Shown piece by piece: positions 49,784 through 61,401 of a DNA stretch of 64,000 nucleotides. The stretch is taken from positions 24,090,570-24,154,569 of the forward strand of contig NC_034010.1 in the NCBI RefSeq assembly GCF_000346465.2. The letters run 5' to 3'. The translations under genes were made by a program, and so were the position numbers. Every line of letters begins with the position of its first letter. Position 1 is the stretch's first letter. Under the pieces are notes generated by a model, which saw only the letters and a list, made by a program, of their open reading frames with translations, was not told where the DNA came from and ran no database searches. This DNA comes from Prunus persica. Taxonomy: Eukaryota > Streptophyta > Magnoliopsida > Rosales > Rosaceae.

Positions 49784-51387
49784 GTTTCAATTCTGAATGG
49801 GATTGCCATGGGAGGTGGGGTTGGTATTTTAGTACATGGCAAATTCCGTGTAGCAACGGAGAATTCGATCTTTGCAATGCCAGAAAATGCTCTGGGATTG
49901 TTTCCTTATGTGGGTGCCTCTTATTTCTTGTCAAGACTTCCTGGATTTTTCAGAGAGTATTTGGGTTTTATTGTGCAAGCACGGGTGGAACTACTTGTGG
50001 GATACATTGGGCTATAGCCCAGTTAGCTTTTTGGAAAAGAAAATATTAAACCTAGATAGTTCATTGATTGAGGCTATCATCTTGTGACTTCTTGGCAGTT
50101 TCTCACGTAAAGAAGATTGCAAGTTTGAAGTCCCACATAAAGAAAAAAAAAATCATAATATCCTAATTGGTCCCACATAATGAAGTATCCTCGATTATAA
50201 TAAAATATGTCAAAATAAAAAATATACATGTGAAACTTAGCCTAGCAGCGGTTCCCAAAAAATACATGTTGCTTTTTGTGTTCTTTGTTACGAAAGTCTC
50301 ATAGGTAAAATTCTTATACCTAAATCTCCAATTTTAATATTTTCATTGATTTGTCTCTATAAGAGAAAGATTTTCTCAATGAAATTCATTAGTTTTACGA
50401 ATAAGATGAAACGAAAAAGTCACAAACTATTTCAAGATTAGCAACAAGATGGATTCATATGACAATAACAAAATATTTCAATTCTCTCAAGGATCTCAGG
50501 GCACAACTTCAATAGGTACACTTTTAATTATGTTGTTAAACATATATTCATTTTAATAATATTTTTTTTATTGCATCTAATATATATATATATATATGTT
50601 TTATGTTAATTCTTATTGGAAATTAGTCAATGTAGTTATGAATTGCATGATTTATATGATTTAATGTATACTTTTGTTTTTGTCAAAATTTTTAGCTAGC
50701 CCACCCGTTAAAAAATTCATAGTTCCGCCATTGGGTCCAAGGTTGGATGGTGCTGAGATGCTTGCTTGTGGTCTAGCAACTAACTTTGTTCCCTCAGCCA
50801 AATTGCCTCTATTGGAAAAAGCTCTAATTTCCAGAGCAGCTTCAGCTACTTCATCTAGCCGTGATCTTGCTTCTATCTCAGCAATTATAGACGAATACTT
50901 GCTGCAGCAACCGGCTCTGAATGAGAAAAGTGCTTTTCACAAAATGGATGTCATTGCCAAGTGCTTTTCCAGACCAACAGTTGAACAAATCTTAAGTGCC
51001 CTTGAGATGGAGGCTACTACAACAGATACAAACAGAGCAGATGGTTAGCTTCGACGATTCGTTCGCTAAACAAGGCTTCGCCGATGAGCTTGATGATTTG
51101 TTTGAGATCCATTAGAGAAGGAAGGGTGCAGGCAATTGATGAATCCTTGTCCGCGAGAGTACAGAATAACTTGTCATGTTCTGCGAGGGCAAATCAGCAA
51201 GGACTTCAGAGAAGGTTGCAGAGCTATCTTGTGGGACAAGGATAAGAAACCAGAGTGGAAGCCTTCTAGTTTGGAGCTCATCACGGATCATATGGTTGAC
51301 CAATGCTTCTCTAGGTTGGATGGTGATGAAGAATTAAAGCTCCCTCAAAGATCCAACTTGCCTGTATTTGCCAATGCCAAGCTTTGA
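49784..51387 (+). pseudogene. CHY1-like copy 6, exon 2 only, with an insertion and frameshifts
   Basis: There is no exon 1: the region before 49784 is the 3' flank of copy 5. Exon 2 homology runs 49784-49976 (VSILNGIAMGGGVGILVHG) and 50737-51387, split by a 754-bp insertion. The second part has a 7-bp loss near 51040 that brings a stop, and a 1-bp loss plus 2-bp gain near 51150. The active-site Asp is Tyr here (LFPYVGASY). It still ends ANAKL. Confidence 0.85.
49977..50730. mobile_element. DNA-transposon-like insertion in CHY1-like copy 6
   Basis: Foreign sequence sits between two ttgggt hexamers (49971-49976, 50731-50736). Its ends carry facing motifs: gcacgggtggaactacttg on the left and, inverted, tggcggaactatgaattttt on the right, a pattern common in degenerate hAT-type elements. 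No transposase is seen. About ten bases of exon are also missing at the right edge, so the ends are approximate. Confidence 0.55.
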
Positions 51388-51499
51388 GCTAATTATGATT
51401 TTGGGGTGTTTCTATACTCTATACCTATCAATATTTCAATTCCCTCCCTAATGTTATTCCAATTTTATTAGTCTACCCCTCAACATTTTCTCATTCCAC

Positions 51500-51610
51500 A
51501 CCACACCACCCTAACTTTTTTTTCCTCTGTCAAAGTTTGAAAGGGGAAGGGGAAGAACTAATCTGTAAGCAAATGCTCCCACTGAGCTATGGACCCGTTG
51601 GCCACCACCC
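51500..51610 (-). repeat. SINE-like tRNA-related fragment
   Basis: On the minus strand, ggtccatagctcagtgggag is an A-box-like tRNA head, followed by gcatttgcttacagattag and an ending rich in cccctt. A shorter version lies at 49575-49612 behind copy 5 but not behind copy 4. It is a remnant, not a tRNA gene. Confidence 0.4.
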
Positions 51611-51630
51611 CAACTTTCTCATTAGAATAT

Positions 51631-51779
51631 GAAAAATGCTAAGCTTATCATATTTTTCATACCACATTGTGTACCACCTCTCTAATAGAGGTGGACCCCA
51701 TTGTATTGATGGGCTCCATTTCTATTAAAGAGGTGGTACACAATGTGGTATGAAAAATATGGTAAGTCTAGCATTACTC
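51631..51779. mobile_element. Mutator-type MITE (149 bp) with 9-bp target duplication
   Basis: The ends are long inverted repeats: aatgctaagcttatcatattttt...ccacattgtgtaccacctct at the left faces agaggtggtacacaatgtgg...atatggtaagtctagcatt at the right. A perfect 9-bp duplication TTAGAATAT flanks it (51622-51630, 51780-51788). The 3' flanks of copies 4 and 5 have the uninterrupted site (ctcattggaatatgtatgt and ctcaatggactatatatgt). Confidence 0.9.
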
Positions 51780-51788
51780 TTAGAATAT

Positions 51789-52441
51789 ATATGTGCAACC
51801 AACTTATCAAATAAACCATACATGTATAATGTGTTTTATACATATCTTTACTTAGGCTTGTGTATAGGTACATAATTGGATATGTTTATTTCATCCTATA
51901 CAAAATAAGATAGTATGGATATGTTGAGAGTATCCCACATTTGCAGATAAAAGCTTTTACGAACAAGATATACTGAGAATATCCCCGCTATAACCCCTTA
52001 TTACGGTATCTCAGTTGCTTGCTTGAAAGATTTTGGACCTTCTCACCCATTGCCAATTGATTTGTGCTGGCTCCTTCCTTGGAATGAGTCAAGTATTTTT
52101 CTTAAAAAATTTGGTAGGTGTCTCAAAGACGATCCTACTAGGAGACTCGAGAAGAAACACATATTTGGGCTTGTATTGTTTCGGCCCAATGAAATTTGGG
52201 CTTTGAAAATGAAGCCAGGTAGGATTGAACTTCAGAAGAAAACTGACTGGGCCAGAATTTATGCTTTGGGTTTGGGTGACCCAAGCAGATTTTGGCGGCA
52301 CCAGTTTCTCAATCTCAAGTAAACGATTAAAAAAAAACAAAACAAAGGAAAACAAAACAAAACGCTGTTTCTTCTTTTTCCTTTGCATGACTGACGACTT
52401 TACTTCCCAAACGCCAGAGCTTAGAGAGAGACGAGCTCACA
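51789..52441 (+). promoter_or_regulatory. RFWD3-like promoter and 5' UTR region
   Basis: Non-coding. The part from 52020 is duplicated at 45430-45771. No clear TATA box; the region just before the ATG is GA-rich. Confidence 0.45.
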
Positions 52442-55400
52442 ATGTCGATTTCTGAGCCTTCAGATAGTGTCGTGGCAATGCTCATCGATGGTGAAGAAGA
52501 ACAAGAAGAACAACAGCAAACCGATGGTCGAACTCCAATGCCTGAGCGCCAAGAAATCCTGCCTTCTCAGTCTTCGAATAAGAGGGACGAAGGGGAAGAA
52601 GGTACAAGGAAGAGGGTTTTCAGTGTGAGCAATTCGGAGGGGTTCTTTTGCCCTATTTGTATGGAGTCGTGGTCGTCCCAAGGCGATCATCAAGTCAGGT
52701 TAGAGATACCATCTTTTGGGTTCCATGGAAAAGTTTTGATTTTCATTGAAAATTTGCTGGTTTTTGTTTTCACGTCTGTTGAACTTTTCTTTTTGTTGTT
52801 GTTCTTATAATAGTACACTCTCCCAATTGTTTGATAATTTTGGAAGTTTGTTCTCTTTTTTTAATCAGTAAAGTTGTGTTCTTTCGAAACGGATTGTTGA
52901 TTACATTGGGAGAAGCGATTGTGTTATTTTTAATGTCATTGTAAATTTTGTGGTTTTCTTGTAGAAGCTGTTTTCCTCCAATAATTGGTAGAACTGTGCC
53001 TCCTTTAGAGAAAATTTGCTCTTTCAGTCTAATAGTTTACTTGAAACCTGCAAATAAGATCATTCTAAAACTTAAGAATCAATGGAGGAGATTCAGAAAT
53101 ATGCAAGGAAAAAGAAAATATTGCAACCCGAAAATTTGAAAAATTATCACCTTGCCACGGTCACCCACCCTAAGTCTTTTTCTCAAATTAACCTATAAAC
53201 CCACGACCATCTCAGAAGCAGAGAAGAACTCAATTTGGGAATCCTAACGGTTCTATGCGGTCCTATCTCTAAATTAGTAATTTTTCTTTTCTCACCATTC
53301 TTATTCCACCAGGTGTTTCTACGTATCATATCATTTGCATATCACATTGGCTAAGCTCATTCTCTATGTCATTTGGCTTTTATTCTGATACATTAGTTGA
53401 CATTCCACTTGCGATTTTAAATATGGTTAATGCTCATTTTCTTGTGGAATGTTGCCTCTCCTATTGTATATTTTGCTCAATTATGGAAGTTGTATGGCTG
53501 TGGTTTGCAGCTGTCTTCCTTGTGGTCATGTATATGGCATGTCTTGCATTAGTAAATGGATTCAGCAGTGTGGTGGAACGTCTGCAAAGGTTCTTTCTGC
53601 TCCTTTTTTTATTTATCATTTGTCTACATTCATTTCACCCATAATTTTCTTTTGTAGTGTCCACAATGCAATACAAAGTACAAGTTGAAGGACATAATAA
53701 AGCTTTATGCATCACCAGTAGTTGTGCTTGATGAAAGTCTACAAAAGGTGATAATCATGTATTATCTCATGTTAACAAGTTTCAAATATTAATGATGGAT
53801 ATTGTTTTGAATAAGAACTCTACCTCTGCAGAAAGTTAAATCACTTGATGCTGAAGTCGTGTCTCTCAAGACTGAAGTAAGACTACCAATTTTCAGATTA
53901 GCAAGCTGCATATTGTTTAGTTTCTTAGTTGCAATAACAACTAAAATTTGGTTGTATTTTTCTATCTAGTTCTTATCACTCATTTATTATTGTTCTTGCA
54001 CATGATCTATCATTCTCTGTCTTTATGGTCAGGCTTTTGGTTACGTATATGGCCCTCAGCCTTGTTATAATGCGGAAGAAAGGGTTGAGCATCTATATGT
54101 TTAATGAAAAGGGAAATATGAAATATCTCCCCTAAATTTTGACTGGAGTTCCAATGTCTTCCTAAACTTTGAAATTGATCAATGTTCCCTTCAACTTTAA
54201 AAAAGAAGATCAGTACATCTATTAAACCACACTTTTCACCCACCACTCTCTCTCTCTCTCTCTCTCTCTCTCATTCACTACTTTTTCTCTTCTTATTGTA
54301 ACTTCCATCGCATTGCATGCATGCTGCTTCCAGTTATAGGGTAATGTTCTCTTTCCAGTCTAATGTTGCCAAAATGTGAAGATGGACTGTAATTCAGGCA
54401 AGAATCAACCTAATCAATGGTTCATATTGACAATCTGACAACATAAGCATCTTAAGATCTGCCTCCAGTCATAATATTATTGTTATATTTTCTACTAGTG
54501 CATCATTATATTTATCAACTTGCAAAATTTATGGTCTCTTACCAGGACAGCCACTAAAGAGCAAGTTCTTCTAAAGTCATTCATAACCAAAACCACAAAA
54601 CATGCTGTAAAATTTAAAGTCCTTTTATTGTTAAAGTACCTATTATTCAACAAGGTCTTAACAACTATTTCAATCCCATCACCAAGAACCTTAGAAGTGG
54701 CAGAGCCAGTAGTCTAAGTTGGGGCAGGTTGGGTCTTTAGGGGGTAGGCAGGGCCTTGTAGAGGGTTTGGATATGAGGGTTGAGATAGGCTGAAAAATTT
54801 GCTTATGAGTTTTTTCCTAGCAGCCTGGGCTATAGGCCAGCCTAGCCGACAAATACTAACCCCTGAACCCTAGGGTGCACAATCCCATCATCGCCTCCAT
54901 AAATCACATTCTTTTATAAAGTCCACTACAAAGAGAAATTTTAGGCTTCTAGTTTAGTTCCTTAGAGCGTCAGCTGCATGCAAAAATGTTAAAGATTGAG
55001 ACTACAGCTGCTTCTTCCCTCTCAGGTCAGCACTTTAATGGGGTCAGTGTTTGTGATAATCCTAACTTTTTGATCCTCTGACCAGTAATGGACAACCGAA
55101 TTTTCTTTGCACCTTTTTAAAGTTTGCACGTGTGTAACACACAGGCACACGTGCCCTCACCCTTTTTTCTCCTCTGGTTGCTACATGTGTATGAGTGAGT
55201 ATATTAATCCTTATCATAAGATTCTTGTGATGTTTGAAAATCAAGTATTATATAACATTGGTGTCTGTTTTCCTAGGTTTGGTTTGTCATTCATATCAGC
55301 TTGAGAATGCTTTGATGCCGTTTCCTATCATGTGCAGAGAGCTTCTTTACTTGATATACAAGATGATTTGTTCAGTGTACAACAAAATTTAATCAAGGAA

Positions 55401-58400
55401 TTATCCAACCTCAGGGAGGTATAATCTGTTCATATTGTTATTTCTTAAACTAAATTTTCCTTCAAGAGATATATCATCTTAATTTCCTCTTTCTTATGGT
55501 GTTGGGCTTTCATTCTCTGTGATCAGTCAAGTCACGGAACAACAAAGTTTTTGGTGTGTTTAACAGTTTTAAATTAAGCATTTACTATTCTGTTCATTTT
55601 ATCTGAGTTTGCTGTTCAGATAGCCTAAATCCCTCCTTTGCTCACTGCTTTTGCACTTATGACCCCATTTTGGTTTTGTAGAAGCCTTGCTGTGGAGATG
55701 ATGCACCTTTAGGAGAGACAGGGATGGAGCCCTTTAGTTTTACGTCTGCTAAGGGTAATCAGGGACAGGGAGCACAATGGGGTAATATTTCTCTTTGAGA
55801 ACTTTACCTTGCAAATTTCTGTTCAGTTGGTTGGTTGTTTCTAATAGACTTAAATAGCGCCTTTTTGTTTTTTTGGTCCCAAGATTGCGCATACTACAGC
55901 TAGCGCCTGTTTTGTGATCCTAAGAGGTTATATATAGTACACATAGTGCAAATCATCTTTCAGATTCCCAATACAATGGTGTCCAAGTATTACACAGGAT
56001 AGAAGGCTAAGGGAAAGCAGATTATCATTCTTTTAAGTATTTCAAATTGTTATGCATGTGCATCACCTTAGTACAATCATGTTTTTATTTTGTGCTTCAT
56101 AATTTGAATTTCTGCACCTCTTTATTTATTTTCAAATGATTTTTGGTGTCTAAAAATCTTTCTTGCATTGTGAGCCACCTCATCATGGTCCAACATGGCA
56201 CAAACATTGATTGTTTCTCATTTTAAAGTATGTGTATAATGATTTAGTGGATTTTTTTAATAGGTGTTGTGTCATAATGCAGATCACTACTTTGCCCATA
56301 ATTTTGGCAGGCAGGGAATTCTTCACTGGAAATTTCAATTACAGGTGCATCTATTCTTATTCTTTCTCCAACTTTATTACATTTAAATTTGATCTAGTTT
56401 GATATCTTAAGCTTGTGATCCATGACTTTATTTTAAAATTTTGAATTCATATGATGTATATTATTTATCGATGGACACTTCTTAAACCTCCAAATGAAAT
56501 AGTTGGCTTTTCAGGCTTGTCACACCTTCACCTTTACCATGAGTAAAAGTCTAGGAGGCTGATTCTTGGTTTTGTCATTTGAATTGTTCTCTTCTGTTAG
56601 TTACATGTCATTTGTTTAATCGCAATAGATTTAACATTGACAGCATGAGTTGGCAGTAGATGGTGCAAGGCTTTTTGATATGGATGCTTCTTATCAAATT
56701 TTGGTCCTTGCTCGAAGGATATCAGGAATGGGTGGCACACACATGCTGAAGAAAGTAATGTTCCTTTTGAGCCCCAGAAAAAAAAGAGGAAAAAAATAGC
56801 TTGCACCATCATATACATGTGTTTGAGTTTATTACTTTTCCAGACCTTGTATGCATAATCGGTTTAAGATTTCTGTTGCCGCAGGTCAACTTGATCAATC
56901 CTTTAGAAAATGAAGATATACAGCTTCCTCCAGGTACAAAAGCCATTAAGGACCTACGTATATCCCCATGTGGTAGACTCACCCTTTTAGCTTCATTGGG
57001 AAAGAAATTATCAATTCTTAGGTTCGCCTATTTTATCCTTTTGGCCAATGTGATTCTTTAAGTGCAATTTGTTGTTGGAATTTACTTGTTTCGTTTTTTT
57101 GTTTCAGCATGGGAAGCAACAATTTTGCCATGAATTATGACTTACCGGTACAATGTTTCCTTTATTCTCTATATTGCAAGTCTAGAGAAGAAATGTTGTT
57201 TTTCTGCTAGTGTGCGACGTGTGTGTGTCCGGACTTCCTTAACTGCAGCACATCCAATTTTTTTTGTTTTTAAAATTTTGGAATAAGTGGTATCTGATCG
57301 AATCAGTGTCCCCATGGCAGATTACAGGGATCTAACAGAACATTGGATCCCTGAATTGGGACTTCTAAAAGTTCATAGTCATGTGGTATTATTGCTTGCG
57401 TATATTGTCTTATAATATTTTATACTTGCCGTAATAAAGCAGAAGTACTCATGGTTCCAAGTTATGGAGCCACATTAATTAATTTTATATGGACTACTAT
57501 TTGTTGTACTACCATTACCATTTGTTTTCCTATTTTGTCTACTATTTTCTGAATAAACATGGTATATCCAGGGCCAAGCATGGTCGTGCTCATGGGATCT
57601 CAACAGTCCACATCATATATATGCTGGTTTACAGGTTTTGATCCTTAACTATTAGTTATATGCTTATAATCATTTGGGTCTGTTTATGAAGTGGGTTATA
57701 CATACATGATATGATACTGCATAGTGTCATTTTAAATGTTGTAGTAGCAGATCCGTATCTGTTCACCCCTTTCTGTGTCCATTTCTGGTTGATACGATGA
57801 TTTTGGCCTTCAATGTGTTATTCATTTTAACTATTCAGCATCAAGCTATTATAATTTGATAAATATTAGCTTATTGTTGGAATGCTGATCATCTCATTCA
57901 TAATTTGGCAGAATGGTATGCTTTTAATGTTTGATATGCGTCATAGCCAGACTCCTCTGCACTCTTTCGTTGGGCCGACCCCCCGGCCAATTCATACTAT
58001 ACACTCCCTTCGGCAAAACCGTGCTTTCAGTCACAGAACTCAGAAATTGCTTACTGCTTCTTCCAGTGGCCCTTGCGTGTGGAACATTGGTAGTCCTAGT
58101 GAAAGGTTAGTCTCATGAACTTGTTATGTTCCATTTGGTTATAATATGTTGTGTCAGCTCTTCTAAAAAGGCTGAACTTCTCACTGTTAAAAAGTTGAAA
58201 AAGCTAAAATAAAATAACAAAATGCTCCATATATGGTAGCATGTTCACTTTCTAGTAATAGAAACAGCAATGCTTAAAGACAACATGTAATGAACTGGTT
58301 GACATTCTAACTAACTTGTATCTAAACATCTCTTGAAGGCCCTTTCTGGTCCCTGGATCAGAGGATCAAGGTGCTTGTGTATCAGTAGCTTACAGTCCCT

Positions 58401-58774
58401 CAACTGATGACATTGTTGCTTCATATCGTCCTAAAACCGAGACATCCAGTGAGACGGGGGGTTCTCAAGTTCTTATCAAGAGGGTAGCTGGTTGCTTTTA
58501 TCATAAGATTGGATCTGTGCCAGTTCATTTAAGTGACTTTCATCTGACAAAGTCTGCCATGGTAGACATACCGAACTGCTACCCATTGTTTGCGTATGGT
58601 GACGAAGTGACCCGTGGACTGAAGCTGCGGGAATTGCCAAGTCTAAAAATGAGCCAGAATTTTGAACCTCATCAACATCCTATCCTTGATGTGAAGTATG
58701 CACGTTCTCAGGGAAAAGGTTTACTTGGTTGCGTGAGTGAAGACAAGTTGCAACTTTTTTCAGGAGAGGTCTGA
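52442..58774 (+). CDS. RFWD3: RFWD3-like RING/WD40 E3 ubiquitin ligase
   Basis: Thirteen exons: 52442-52698, 53511-53589, 53658-53747, 53832-53876, 55338-55418, 55682-55781, 56283-56344, 56644-56754, 56885-57021, 57108-57147, 57572-57634, 57912-58105, 58339-58774. Phases join without conflict to 564 aa. After an acidic, Gln-rich N-terminus comes a RING (C70-P-I-C73, then CGHVYGMSCISKW and CPQCNTKYK), a coiled-coil (SLDAEVVSLKTE, LLDIQDDLFSVQQNLIKEL), then a WD40 half with LQHELAVDGARLFDMDAS, KAIKDLRISPCG, QAWSCSWDL and HHIYAGLQNGMLLMFDMR. This order is that of RFWD3, a nuclear ligase that in animals acts on RPA at stalled forks; the plant role is inferred. Exon 7 must start at 56283: an AG at 56310 looks tempting but breaks the frame to HELAVDGA. 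Intron 4 is 1.46 kb and holds repeats. Confidence 0.92.
54090..54880. repeat. Repeat DNA inside RFWD3-like intron 4
   Basis: At 54110-54240 a segment rich in cctaaattttgac / cctaaactttgaaatt resembles a common plant intron MITE. A CT microsatellite is at 54243-54272. At about 54695-54880 gtggcagagccagtagtc...gctataggccagcctag looks like a degenerate hAT-type end. Boundaries are not sharp. Confidence 0.4.
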
Positions 58775-61401
58775 TAGAGGTGCATTTTTATTGTAAATAG
58801 TGGTGCTAAAATATTTTCTGAAATCGAGAGGCAAAAAAAATTTCCAGCAAAAAAAAAAAGAGATCCGCAAATGCAAGGATTCACCCATCACAGTCCTCCA
58901 TCAGTAGTTCACTACCAAGCATCATCTGAGCTTAAGATTTACCAGTCAGCAGTGGTTCTCATAATCATAAGCAAAGATGTATCGTCCATGTGGAAATTTG
59001 AGGAGGCCAATAAGAGTTAAGCTCTAAGTTAAACGTCCCGTCTTTTTTTGGGCCCAGAACTGGTAGTGATATGCTCTTCTCTGGTGATGGCTTTTGGTCT
59101 GGTGATATGTTATGTTCTACAGCAGATTTCCCGAGTAGAAATCCACGGCTTCTCATTCATGAAAATATATAAAAAATGAAATAACTCGTTTGTTCTGTAA
59201 ATGAAATAACTCTTTTGTTCCTCATGAAAGCTTCCACTACACCAAACTTGTCGAGCTCACCATCAAGAAAAAGAAAACTTGTGGTGTTGAGATAAACAAA
59301 ATTAAGAATACGAATAGAAGCACGTGCACCCAAAAATAAAAATGGAAGCACTCTAAAAGAAAAGAAAAAAAAAGGGGGGGTTTTTTATTTATTTATCTAA
59401 ACTTTAAACAATGTTATGCATTGAGAAGAAGTGGTGGTGACTTTTTTTTTAAAAGTGAATTTTATATAACATTTAAAATACCAGAAAATGTCTTTGGTTA
59501 ATGCAACATTAAGAATTGAAATTATTAATTAAATAAGGATAATATGATAAATTCATACTTTTTCATATTAAAAAATTAAAATTAAAAGAAAAATCAGATA
59601 ATGAATCATATTTTTATAGAATACAATTGCGTAGATCGTGTCGAGATAAGTCCATAGACACGTAGTGGGCTCAAATCGAAATTGTAATGAAGAAGTTACG
59701 ATTAAAATAAATTCAATAACAAAACCGTATTATCTTTTTTAATTCTAAAATAAATTTTAAAATTTAAATAGAAAAGCCTCTTGCAGGGAGAGGCTAGTTA
59801 TTATAAAGTTTGAGAAGAAGGACCAATTTTGCTTATAATAAAATAAAATAAAAGGTGATAACTTTTGACTAAAGAATTAGTAAAAGTCCAATTTTTGTGG
59901 TGAGAAAAAGTACTCAACCATTTAAGTGGAAGTCTAAAAAGGTGATATTTTCTTTTTCTTTTTAGGAAAGAAAAAGAGAAACTTTTCTTCAAAATTAAAT
60001 TTCGTGTTGGAGTTGGAGGTGGAGGTGGCTGGACGACATTCTCATAACTTCAAAATTCAATTTGTGGAGAAACTTTTTAGTCCAATCCGAATCACATCCA
60101 CGTCGGCAACAGAGAGTCACTGAAAACCACTGCGCGAAGCCACAAAACCATAAAACCAGAAAAACAAAAGAAACGTTTCTAACTCTTCTTATTGCATTAT
60201 TGCATTGTTGCTCACCCAAACCAAACCCGCATATTTTTCATAAGCCAAATTCACACTCTTTCTCTTTCCCTCTCAATCTTTGTAATCTGTGAACGATTCC
60301 CGTGAAACGTAGGCAACAAGGTACTTGTCAAGCATTAAATTCATCTCTGTTTTTCCTTTTTCTTATGAGTTTCTGGCTTCGGTATGAAGTGTGCTCATAG
60401 ATCTCAAATGGGGTTGTTTTGTTTTTGGCTTTTATGGAAGAAATGCATTGGAAATGTTTGAAAATCTTTTGGGTTTTCCATTTCTGTGAACTTCCCCTTT
60501 TCTCTGGATCTGTCTTTTCTGATATGGTTATCTTCTACGTAGTGTTTCTTTTTCCTCTTTGAAAATTGCCTTAAAGATATGGTCTTTTAGTTATTTTCAT
60601 TGTACAGCAACAAAAAGGAAATAAATGTGAAGTAGATTAGTTAGTTTGGAGGTGAAGAAAATGGATTAAAGGTTAATACCTGAAGATTAAGTTCCTTTGG
60701 TTCTGGGTTCATTATTGAATTATCTATGTTCCGGGTTCATTATTGAATTATCTATGTTCTGGGTTTGCAAAGAATGATTTACATTTTTGCTTGAAGAATT
60801 GAAATGTAAATTCTTTATCGTTATCATGACTTGTGTTCTTGTTGGAAGGGTCATTCTTTCAATTGGGTTTCTGTCAAATTAGGTCACGGTTCTTGCGGTA
60901 GCCTCTTTGTTTTGTTATCAAAGAATCATCTTTTAAGCTCGGCTTCTGGGTAATGATGAAAGGCATGAAAACAATGCTCACTTTTGCAATCAACATGGAT
61001 TTAAAATATGCAGAATTGAATTTGCAGGCCCTATTCTTGGAATATTGTAAAGCTGAGGAAAGTAATTTTTGGATATTTCAACATGGATGCATATGACTTT
61101 ATAATTAAATCAATTATATGCAATAGTGGAGCTTATGAAGTTAGTAATTTGCCTATAGGTAGTTATTTATGTTTAACAACAGGTGCTACATGATACTTTC
61201 TTCTTCATTTATCTTTCGTTTCTCTGTTTGTCACCTGGTGGAGCTTCCATATTGCTAAGCAGTAATTGCTTCAGAAAATTTTGCTTTTATTTCAGGCGGC
61301 CATATGTGTTAGTAAAACACTGGAAGGTGCTTCTCAAAAGAAACAGTTCTCAACAATCTTAGTGTTGTCACAGAAAGGAATGGTCACTCAACTTGGAGAA
61401 A
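58775..61401. other. RFWD3 3' flank, spacer, then 5' UTR of the Gag1-like gene
   Basis: To about 59150 this is RFWD3 3' UTR-like. 59400-60000 is AT-rich, with a piece (59627-59710) similar to the TRIM interior at 46217-46286. From about 60060 there is a gene start region: a leader exon ending gcaacaag at 60320, an intron (60321-61295) and a second leader exon from 61296, both inferred from GT/AG sites only. Confidence 0.45.

Noticed and set aside
51540..51605. tRNA gene on the minus strand (agctcagtgggagc)
   Set aside because: Only the A-box half is tRNA-like; no cloverleaf, no acceptor stem. Read as a SINE remnant.
56301..56344. RFWD3 exon 7 starting at 56311 (reading REFFTGNFNY)
   Set aside because: It cannot be joined in frame to HELAVDGA. 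The acceptor at 56282 gives a consistent frame with the family-like HWKFQLQHELAVDGA.
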